From positions 22,751,823 through 22,815,822 of the forward strand of contig OZ018408.1 of NCBI GenBank assembly GCA_963969595.1: a stretch of 64,000 nucleotides of DNA, written 5' to 3'. The translations under genes were made by a program, and so were the position numbers. Below are positions 24,401-33,682 of the stretch, piece after piece. Below the pieces are notes generated by a model. It did no database searches and was not told where the DNA came from. It saw only the letters and a list, made by a program, of their open reading frames with translations. This DNA is from Neckera pumila (taxonomy: Eukaryota > Streptophyta > Bryopsida > Hypnales > Neckeraceae). The first letter of the stretch is position 1. Every line of letters begins with the position of its first letter.

Positions 24401-27400
24401 TCATGGCCTTCCAAATACCCACAGCAGTCCTCTGATTCACTGGTGTTGCATCCTTGTAAGCTAGAGCGGCAACATCAGCAGCAGCCGAGATTTCCCTCTG
24501 GTGAGTAGAAATGTTAGCCCATGCAAATTGCAAGAGTGACAACCAATAAGAAAAGCAAATAGATGAAGGATTACCTTGTAGAGGAAGGAAACGAAGACGT
24601 CCATCGTGAGAGGATACCATGTGGAAACCTTCGACTTGGCGGTAGCACATGCCTGATAATCGTCCTTGGAAATCAAGTCCGCAAATGCCTCCAAAGGCAA
24701 GGCACCAAAAGTGCGGATGCGAAGGAGTTTTGCTGGCACGCTAGACTTGACGTGGTCGTTTTCAGTTGACCTATGCAAAAGATTGGCACGCGTAAAGCAA
24801 ACAAAATTTGAAGGTGACAAAATCATGAAGAAACCAAAAAGGAGGCAGAACTTACCAGTTAACATCGTTCATGGCGTTCATGAGAACACCACTGTTCTTT
24901 CGCGCATCCAAGGCAATGCAGTGCGGAGAAATATGCCAGGACTCCTCCGTAGGATGAAACTTATTAATATGGCGGTACCAAGCTGTGAGACGATGGTTGC
25001 CCTCCCAAACAAAGAGCATCTTGCCAACCATATGAGCAAGGTCATCATCCTGCGCCATGAGTGAGTCGAACCACTCACTAGTAGTCTTCCAGAGTGGACT
25101 CCACCTAGTGACGATATCCTCGGTGACGTCGACAACCTCGTCCTTGTTGTTGTAGATCGACACGTAAAGGACGCGGTCACCATCACGGTAGCCAGTGACA
25201 AATTCATTCTCCAATCGTTGAACATCAACCTCATTAATTGGACGCACAAGAGGCAAGGCATGCATTCGGCAAAGGAGAATGCAAAGGCGGGACTTATTTG
25301 TGGGCCGAATTCGAAGGCGATTAATAACTGCAGTTGAGTTGGCCTTCTGCTACGCTCGAAGTTGATTCTCTTCTATGTCGGGATCAGCCTTCTCCTCTGG
25401 TTCGGCATAACGTAGTAGCGGAGTTGGAGACTACAACCAACACAAGGTTTATTATTGAGCAGATCAAATACCAGAACAATTAAATAATCAAATACGCAAT
25501 GTTTATAAATGAAGTTTGAGTACAATGATTCTAGATGCAAATGCATATAGAAAGAATAGCATGCTATTCAAAATTGGATGTACATTAAGGAGCACTAATA
25601 GTAAACAATGTGATGGATAGAGATCCATCACTGAATCAAGGAGCATACAAGTGCAGAAACTAAATGGGTATAATTCCAAACCAATTACCTCTTGTCCCCC
25701 AGTAGCAATGTCATTGGTCATTGCTACAGATGTTGGCATAGGTGGCTCCTGAGCTAAGACAGCTTGAGACAAAACAATCTCCAAGGGTTGCGAAAAGTCC
25801 ATCACTCCAGACTCCTGTCAAAAGGAGGCATGAATTAGAACAGAGATACACACTAGTGGAGAACCCGGCGGAACCGCGGGGTTCATTAGGAGTGTCTCAA
25901 ATGGAATTGAAAAACTAGTATTTTCATTGAAATGGCAACAGCAACTTTGAAAAAAGACAAAATTACAAAAAAAAGTTGGAATTTCCTAATACTCTTTGTA
26001 GTCCACTTAGAATTGATCTACAATAGAACAAATAAGCACAAAACTATTGAAAATGAACAAAACAAAGCAAGACAGGGCAGCCCAAAGGAACCTTGTGAAA
26101 ACACAGGGTTTTTGAAAGAGTAATCTTAATTCAGAAATTAAAAACAAATGAAGAAAGGGCATGGCCTGCCGGAACCCCGCGTTTCCGCCGTGTTCCTCCA
26201 AATGGTGCCCGAATCCATTGTGCATACAAATGAAACCCTAAGTGCAAGGAATCCTAAATTTTGTTTGCGGTATATGTGGGAAGTAAGCTTGGTTGTCACT
26301 ATGTGTAGCCAAATTGGACAACCTTGCGGATCCGTGAGGTTCCTCCAATTAATGCCTCAACCAACTACAAACATGATTGAACACATGAAACCCTAACTGC
26401 AAAGAATTTAAAAATTGCTTGCATTCAAAAAACTCTGCACTGTAGCCCCTGAAAAGTTGTAATGCGGCGTTTGTTAGCAACCAATACTGCTCGGCCGATT
26501 GTAAGCACGGCCAACAGTGGCACTTGTAAGCACCGCGCGGCCTGAAAATTGTGCGGCCAACAGTATGCACGGCTGAATTGGTTGAACCCCGCGGTTCCGC
26601 GGGGTTCCCCTAGGTGGTGCCGCAACCTTTCCTAAAACCCTAACTGTGAGTCATTGCAGAATTGCGCTTCTGTAGAATTACAGCATGAAGGAAGGCGCCT
26701 CAAAAAACACCCGCATGCAAGCTAAACCCAAACTGCACAGCACAAATTTTCAAAGCAAAGAAGTTCGGACTAACCTCTAGAGCCGCGCACAAAGCATTGC
26801 CGCTTGATTCCACAGCAACGCCATCCGTCTCTCCATCGCCCGCCATTGTTCTCCGTTGATAAAAAATGCCCTTCTTTGCCACTCGTCTCCCTTCTTCTAC
26901 GTCGTCTTCATTCTCTTCCTCTCCTTCATGTCTGTCCACTTCATCCATCTTTTCATCCTCTGTCTACAAAAACAGCCCAAAATAGCAATTTTTTCTTTAG
27001 CAATTTCACCAAAAACTTACTATATTTAGTAAATTTTTGGTAGCCCCATAGTCCCCCCGGGGAGACGTCGAGACAGTTGGGGAAATTTTTTCCAAAACTA
27101 AAGGAAAACGGGGTTGACAGGTCATAAGTTTGGCCACTTAGGATAGAGACCGTGACAAAGGGATAAATAAGTTATCCACCGTAGGTATCACAGCCTATTT
27201 TTACCTGAAATTGATCCTATTGTGTTGTGATGGGGGGCCCGTCACAACACAACATGTCGTGATGTCACGATAGACCACCCTGCCTTCACCTCCACTCATG
27301 CATGCATAAGATCAAATGGATAAGAATTCCACTTCTATAAATAAAATTGAAGGAGGACCGGTGGAGGTAACCCGGCGGAACCGCGGGGTTTCCTCACCTT

Positions 27401-27993
27401 GCCCTCCACGGCTCTAGTAACCCTAATGAACTCTATGCGTGACTAGTGCAAAGCTGTGCAAAGACTTACATTACAACCGCGAAACCACGGATAGCACCCA
27501 TGGAGTTGCAAATTGCAATCGTGAAGCGCATGAGGAATAGAAGCCCGTACGCAACAAAGGAAACCCGCGCATTCACTAAAATTTAAAAAACCAATAATGC
27601 CATTAGCTAATATAACAATTGAGTTCAACTTACCATGTTGAAAAAGTCCTCCCTTCTTTCTTCATTTGAATCAGTCTGGTTTGAATTGGTACGCTGCTTG
27701 CTCTCAGCCATTGCTGGTGAGGGTGAACTTCTACTCTTCACTTCTTCCTGGATCAGCACAAGGTTAAGAACCCGAATCATACACCTTGTTCTCCAAGCAC
27801 CACCTACTTCCTCCTCAATTGGCTTGCGTAAGTCTGAAGGTGACCCTCGTCCCTCTATGCTCAATAGCTCCTTCTTTTTCAACTCGTTTCGCCTCTTCTG
27901 CTTCGAGTTGGTAAAAGTCGTGTCGCCTCTTCTTTTCTTGCGCTTCCGCGTTGGATCAATCGCAGAGACTATATTGTGGCCTGATTCCTTCAT
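21449..27993 (-). CDS. Transposon-borne ParB-like / degenerate N4-N6 DNA methyltransferase-like protein with three in-frame TAG codons (copy I)
   Basis: Thirteen exons on the minus strand: 27634-27993, 26775-26963, 25689-25814, 24856-25430, 24575-24770, 24300-24497, 23992-24210, 23665-23903, 22858-23581, 22416-22760, 22070-22328, 21772-21973, 21449-21668. They join in a single frame of 1284 codons. Residues 1-120 are rich in K/R (nuclear signals). WEGNHRLTAW (24987-25001) resembles the ParB nuclease core GxHRxxA. A Ser/Pro-rich linker ends in PRKRK. LLFADVPKNL (22680-22691) sits where N4/N6 methylases have DPPY. DIVMDWQCGLGGS plus ACRALQRHIVALE matches SAM motif I (DPFxGSGTT...GRxxIGIE). The order IV then I is that of permuted methylases. 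TAG codons interrupt at 25350-25352, 22975-22977 and 21807-21809, with the frame kept. The final stop is TGA. PPY is lost, so methylation activity is doubtful, while SAM binding is possible. Function unknown. Confidence 0.6.
25861..27390. repeat. Interspersed GC hairpins in introns 1 and 2 of the methyltransferase-like gene (copy I)
   Basis: Five related palindromic segments lie at 25861-25884, 26172-26196, 26321-26344, 26584-26607 and 27369-27390. The best, at 26584, has arms AACCCCGCGG and CCGCGGGGTT around a TT loop. The others are imperfect, but each keeps GAACC...GGTTC-type ends. Four lie in the intron 25815-26774 and one in the intron 26964-27633. A GTAAGCACGGCCAACAGT motif recurs between them. 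Confidence 0.65.
27220..27252. repeat. Perfect 11-bp stem hairpin
   Basis: TTGTGTTGTGA at 27220-27230 and TCACAACACAA at 27242-27252 pair around an 11-nt G/C-rich loop. It lies in the first intron of the methyltransferase-like gene. Confidence 0.8.
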
Positions 27994-28717
27994 GTGTGCG
28001 TCTTGCCAACCCTACAATGCCCGCACACCACCCCTGCACTCTCACGACATCAAACGCCTCTCACAAAAGATGATCCCTCACTAAACTTTTTTTGTCTACA
28101 TAATGCTACTGCATGCGGTTTAGGGTTTTCCGGTGTCTAATAGCTGTACATTATAACATCACCATTAAGAAGATATTAAACCAATTATAAACTAGGCTAT
28201 TAAACGGTGTCCTCCAAAAAACAATTGGCGTCTGCAAGATTTTCTTCTAGATTGACCGAGCTCTTGATTACTCTGTTCCACTATTAATATGGCAACTATT
28301 CCAATTGTAGGGCAAGATTGTCTGTCATTGCAGAAAGTTCATGATGTATTTGGTGCCTCCGCTCTAATTCAAGAAATTGGTGTTCATCAATTCTACCTAA
28401 CTATTAAAGCTACCTGCTTTAGATGATGCCAACGGCTTTATTAATGACTGTGCCATCTACAATATTTCTAATTCCTTCTAATTCTTTGTCAGAATCATAA
28501 TTATTATGGGATCTATCAATAGTGAATGATCAATTATTCATAGATAATTCAAAATGCTTAAACTCCGAGTTGCTCTTCCGTATTGCCTCTCTTTGCAAAC
28601 CTTTAATTTCTTTCTCATTGTTGGTCATCAAACTCTCCTTCTATCTATTTGCTTTCTTGTGATTATTGATGGCATTGCCCTCTGTAGTCTACGCTTAGCT
28701 TTTCCTTCTCTTTGTCA
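27994..28717. promoter_or_regulatory. Divergent promoter region of copy I
   Basis: 724 bp separate the two start codons (27993 minus, 28718 plus), so both genes must be driven from here. A telo-box GTTTAGGGTTTT lies near 28119. Further AAACCCTA boxes occur in the first introns of the leftward gene, near 26224, 26387 and 26634. Core promoter positions cannot be fixed by eye. Confidence 0.45.
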
Positions 28718-31700
28718 ATGGCTTCATCTTCCACTATTTCTGCAATGGCTGAGATGGCTGAGCTCCGTGCGCATGGCCTTGGAGTCTCCATTCTCATTCC
28801 TATAGGTGAAGATGGACTTGCATCAGTCTCCGCCCTTCACCTTAGCATCAGATTCTCTTTTCAGGTGAATACCATTTGGGTTGAACGTGAGATTTTTGAT
28901 CCTACTACATTTTTGCTTTCCGTAACCATGCGTGAGAATTCTAGGCTTGCCAAAAATGGATCAATGGTCTGGGAGTTGGGCGCTGGCAAGTACAGGGTCT
29001 ATGGGCTCACTGAATCTCAAATGGGGGTAATGACTGAAATCCTTACCCCATTCCAATCGTCTACTTACACGTTGAACATCCCTCCGTTAGTGAGAGTTAA
29101 GAGTGAGCCTGGTGTGCAGCTAATCATTGATCTATCTGATTCCTCCAATGAAGATGCACTCACTCGCCCTACTCCTCTTGTGAATCCTATTTGTTTGTCC
29201 AAGACTCCCACATTTGTCACCCCGTCTCTCTTTTGCCCTGAACCTTCAAATCCTCAAGTACCCTCTTCATCCAAATCTTCTAATTGCATTGTTTAATGTC
29301 TACGTAGACTAGGTTCTATGCCCGGTAGTGAAAACATCCTCAAGAAGTTAGATTACGATAGATTGAAAATTGAAGAAGTCAATTACCTTCCCCCACGTTT
29401 TGATGGTACTCAAATGTTTGTCCTTCCTCCGGTTGGAGCCTCGTCTTCTCATACCAAAGCCAAATCCATGGAGGGCATGGACAAGCGATATGATGGCCAT
29501 GTCTGGACCAAGACTCAAACCACCAACATTAGCAACAACCTTGGTCTTGTATTCCGCTCATCAACTTGCGTTGGCCACCTTCAGTGCCAGAATAAAAACT
29601 GCGACTACCTTCAACGTACTCATCGAACCTCCACGGTGAACGATACCGACTTCCAAGGCTTTACCAAGGATCTCTTCGCCATTGGTGGTCCCTCGCCAAC
29701 CAACTCCACTCTTGTCTGCAGGATTTGCAAGGAGCCACCTAAGTGCCTTGAACTTTGCGATGCTAAGATCTTCTACGTCCACAGTAAAGACTCTTCTCAG
29801 CGAGGTTGCATTCATATCGGCACCCATCGGCACCCCGTCAAGGTTGGTGATTGCAGAGATAGCCGCAAGCGCATCGATAGACTTATTGAGGAGCACATTG
29901 AGAGGATGCCCCAAGCCACGCATAGCAAAATTGTCCTTGAGGCCAGCAAAGAACTTGTAGGTGAGTTCCTCCTTTGCGATGATAATGATGCACATCAACT
30001 TCTTTCATTAGAAGAACTAGAGCCCGTCTTTGATCGCTGCAAGGAGTTGAATTCTCTTCACCTCCGCAATAAGGTTACGACCTTCAAATACATGCGTAGA
30101 TTAGGAGTCATGGATGGCATTGCTAAACTTAGGGGAGTTAGCACTTGGGCCTACGTTCAGCGGAATCAATTTCCAGGCCAAGGTGATGAAGCGGATAAAG
30201 TCTTCGTCTTCAAGATGTCCGAGGTTGGACCCGGTAGTGGAGTCGATTTGGTTCATCGCATGCAACCAGGTGGAGATCTTGAGCATGCGTGGATCATGTT
30301 TGATCATGTCAAGCGCGTCTCCAAATGGACCACCATGACCTGCCATGTCTACGATGGGACGTACCAACGCATCATGACCATTGCTTGTTGTGACTTCCAA
30401 TCTGAAGACAAAGATGCTCAAGTGCTTTTTTGGAATAACCTCAACCATGTCATGGCTCGGCACGGAATCCCAAAGCCATACTTCAAAGGATTCATGGCGG
30501 ATAGTGCACAAGCCAATTGGAATGCCTTGCGCATCGTCTACGGCTCCGGAAATCCCAAGGTTCCCATCGAAGGGCGCGAGAGGACGTGCTACTTCCACTG
30601 GACCCAATCCTTAGAGAAGCACACCAAGCTATATATCAAGCACGACTTGCAAGACCAACACAAGCGTCTTTGCCTCCAGTACCGCGACGCCTCGTCTATG
30701 CTGGAGGCAGACACAAGGTACCTTGCTATCAAAGCATGGTGGGCATCATCAAATTGCACCTCTGAGGATGGACTAAGGCATCTTCAACTTTGGTTGGCCT
30801 TTTGGCACTTCCGCTATCGACAATGGGATGGCTTCATGGAACTGGTATGTTTGTTGACTTATCAGTTATCACTTGATGTTTTATTCTTTACTTCTTTCCT
30901 AACCTTCTCAGTTTTTTATGCAACCTTTATTTTGTACAGGAAAAAATCATGATGGCTGAGGAGTTTGCAGAGATGCCTAATTGCAACCTTGCCGAATCCA
31001 TTTACAACAAATGGCTTCAAGCGTCCGGCAACAAGGGTGGTGATCTCTATGTGGCAACTGTAGACGATTATGTTCGAGCATTCCTCCAAGTTGTGGCTTA
31101 CCATCAATTTCTGAAAGGTGGCGTTGGCGGAGATGGCCCTAGCAAAGAAGAACTCAAGCTTAGATGCGCTCAACATCAGGCTCAGCGAACTGGCGATCCG
31201 ATGGTGCTGCAAAAGGTTCTCCTTGACATGCCCGGCGGTGACAGATTCTGCACACGCAATCCACACCTCGAAGGCGGCGAGGTCTTCGGATCACAGAAGC
31301 GCAAACCTGACACTCCTATTGGAGCCGATGAAGATTCTCACCGCCCCGACACTGTCAATTTCTCTCGCCCGCATGTTAGTTAGAGAAATACAAGATCTCA
31401 TCCTACACCTCTACCTACAATTGTCGAGGAGTCCTCCCTGTTTGTGCAAGAGGTGACGCCTCCTTCACCTATTGGATTGGATGTCCGTCGCATCACAGCC
31501 ATTCAAGAATCTAAAGTTGACGAGAAGCTGTGGCATATTGCTCGCCTTCCTTGTAATTCTAGAAAGTCTTGTTGGGCTAGGCACGCTGTCACTAAGAAGA
31601 AATGTACTACCAAAATCGTCTCCAATGGCAAGAGCACCCCTGCTCCAACCTACTCCGGATTTTGGAACCATTACTCATTCACAAGACCAAGACCCGAGAA

Positions 31701-32397
31701 GTTCTTCTTCTGCTCAGACGACATTGAGCGTTGTGTGAAAGGCTCGCGTCGCAAGTGGGAGGACCATTTCTCTACAGACCAGGAAAGACCTCCAATTCCT
31801 TCCGTGTGGCCTGTGAAGCTTGGCACTAATCTCACTCGCCCGGAGATCTTGAAGCTCGAGAATGCCGGCTTCCAATTGCCACAGAAAGAGCGCATAACTC
31901 CAATACGACTATTCAACAACTCTGCTCCTCCCCTCGACCTCTCCGGTGTGGATGTTCCACCAAATCCTGACTTTTACCCTGTTTCAAGGCAATCTAAGTC
32001 TACGCGACGCTCCACCCACGTACCATCAGCAAAGCAGATGCAGATGGTCGCATCCGCTCATGCAATGCAAGGAACCATCTTGAAGGTAACAATGATTCCT
32101 CGCCCTGGATTTGGGTGTGTTATCAATTTGCAGTCCAAACCTGCTCCAACACAATCAATTTACCAACTTACAGTGAGCTCCCTCCCCAATTGCACTTGCC
32201 CGGCCTTCAAAGACATGATTACCAAATTTGGCCGCAAACGACATTTGTTTCTACATTGTAAGCATTTATACTTTTTGTTTGTCAAGGTCTCTAATTTAGA
32301 TCCAGAAGTGAACTTGTTCATTCATACCCCAACCTTTAGCTTCAATGAGGTTAAACTCATTCTTGAAGGGGGCCTCTTGACACATTCTACCATCTAG
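28718..32397 (+). CDS. MULE-type DDE transposase, two internal stops (copy I)
   Basis: The ATG at 28718 opens ASSSTIS. The exon runs to 30844, an intron with GT-AG ends spans 30845-30939, and exon 2 is 30940-32397. In frame this is 1194 codons. A TAA at 29294-29296 and a TAG at 31381-31383 break it; copy III keeps sense codons at the first position. The N-terminal part has VKSE followed by LIIDLSDSS. From the internal Met at 29318: CVGHLQCQNKNC and CRICKEPPKC with GTHRHP form a GCM1/WRKY-like zinc region. VYDGTYQ (D about 346) and FMADSAQANW (D about 395) are the first two catalytic acidic residues, TCYFHW is the usual C-x2-H, and NCNLAES after the intron probably holds the catalytic Glu. CTCP...HCKH near 32191-32268 is a SWIM-type knuckle. 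The 10-bp duplication agrees with the Mutator superfamily. Confidence 0.75.
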
Positions 32398-32699
32398 ACT
32401 CATTGCCAGCCTAGGATTACTTTATCTTCATATGAATGTAGTCATTTGTTGACCTCACAGGTTTTTGCTATCTACTCCATTGAGAAAAAAAATTTCATAT
32501 TTTATGATTTTTATTCACTGCAAGTCATTGGATTACTATAATTGTTGCCATGTGTTTCTCACATTTTTTCACTCTACATGCTAATCTGTAAACCTTCCAA
32601 ATACACCAATCTCTTTAATTCCTTCTCGACTTCATCCTCCGCATAAGTTCAATTTTGTGTTTCCCAAGTCTCCAATTAAATCACAAGTTTACAAATTCA

Positions 32700-33044
32700 G
32701 ATCTTCATTGTGTTTTAGGCCATCAAATTCCACGGTGATAGGTCACAAAAATTAATTATTTTGAGTTTTTTGGGCCTTAAACTAAATCAAAAGTTTGGAA
32801 ATTTAGAAATTTTAGATGCCCATTGATTTTTTTTGCCCTCTAATTCCACGGTAATAGGTCATAAAATTTTTACTAATTCAAGGAAAACCTTGAATATTCT
32901 TTAGAATATTCGAATCTGTCAATAATAAAATCTAAAAATAATAAAAACATAACATTTTTTTTTCTTTTGGGCCACTCTTTGCTCTCCGCTCTCTGCTCAC
33001 CGCTCTCCGCTCTTTTCTCACCGCTCACATAGTAGTGTCGTCCA
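32700..33044 (-). repeat. Right subterminal and terminal repeats of copy I
   Basis: TTCCACGGTGATAGG (32728-32742) and TTCCACGGTAATAGG (32844-32858) are inverted copies of the left subterminal motif. From about 32980 a CTCTCCG/CTCTGCT array mirrors the left GAGAGCG array and leads to the end at 33044. Confidence 0.65.
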
Positions 33045-33054
33045 CCCCTAAATG
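33045..33054 (+). repeat. Target-site duplication of copy I, right
   Basis: Exact repeat of CCCCTAAATG at 20897-20906. The sequence then continues into CCCAAGGC of element B, which restores B's terminal repeat when copy I is removed. Confidence 0.8.
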
Positions 33055-33682
33055 CCCAAGGCCTGTTTGGGCTTCCCGGAATTTGCTCTAAATTGAACAA
33101 AATGCCAATATTTGGATAAGTTGTACCAATTTTTATTGAAGTGTAACCATACAAATTCAATCTAGACATGTTAGAGATCTCATAGGAAAAGAAAACACAA
33201 CAATATCACTTATGGAGTGAAAGATTATAATGTTTGACCATGAGGGTGCTAAAACTGCAAAAAACTTTCAATCTTACTTTACACAAGTCAAATCTAAAAT
33301 GATGGTGACCAAAAAAATATGAGGTTAAAGGGCCTAACTTGTATAACCCCAATCAATTTATGGCTCCTTAAAATCTACTCTACAATTTTTTTAAATGAAT
33401 TCTGAATGTGATTTTTTCTCCAAGAGCTAGTGTAATTGAGGCTCATTTTCAAGAGCTCTCAACACTATGGGAAGTCAATTTTGCAATGGGTACCCTTGTA
33501 CAAAAACTTGAATAGAAAATTCACTATCATTTATTTTCAAGATTGAATTTTGGGTGCTAAAATTAGACTTCAAGAAGAATGTTAAAAAAAATATAAAGTA
33601 CTAAAAATAGCAAATTGGTTAGGTTTTATTTAACTTCAAAGTTTTGCAAACACCAGAGTTGGGTGCCTTGGGCATTTAGGGG

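Larger units (their letters stand above)
20907..33044 (+). mobile_element. Mutator-like element copy I, complete, 12.1 kb
   Basis: Boundaries are set by the 10-bp duplication. The left end GGAAACTTAGTAGTGTGAGC and the right end, read inverted as TGGACGACACTACTATGTGA, share a core leading into GTGAGCGG and an array of GAGAGCG/A units. Inside lie a leftward 13-exon ParB/methyltransferase-like gene (21449-27993) and a rightward transposase gene (28718-32397), with divergent promoters between them. The copy is almost identical to copy II at 53481 (offset 32581 over most of the length), so one or both moved recently. Stops in both genes suggest this copy is not autonomous unless they are read through. 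Confidence 0.8.

Noticed and set aside
25321..25430. Reading the first TAG as an intron acceptor
   Set aside because: The only upstream donor in that exon would give an intron of about 60 bp without a pyrimidine tract, and would remove in-frame sequence. Still listed as an alternative in the finding.
28718..32397. KDZ (Kyakuja-Dileera-Zisupton) transposase
   Set aside because: The SWIM-type knuckle after the DDE core, the GCM1/WRKY-like N-terminus and the 10-bp target duplication fit Mutator-like elements better.
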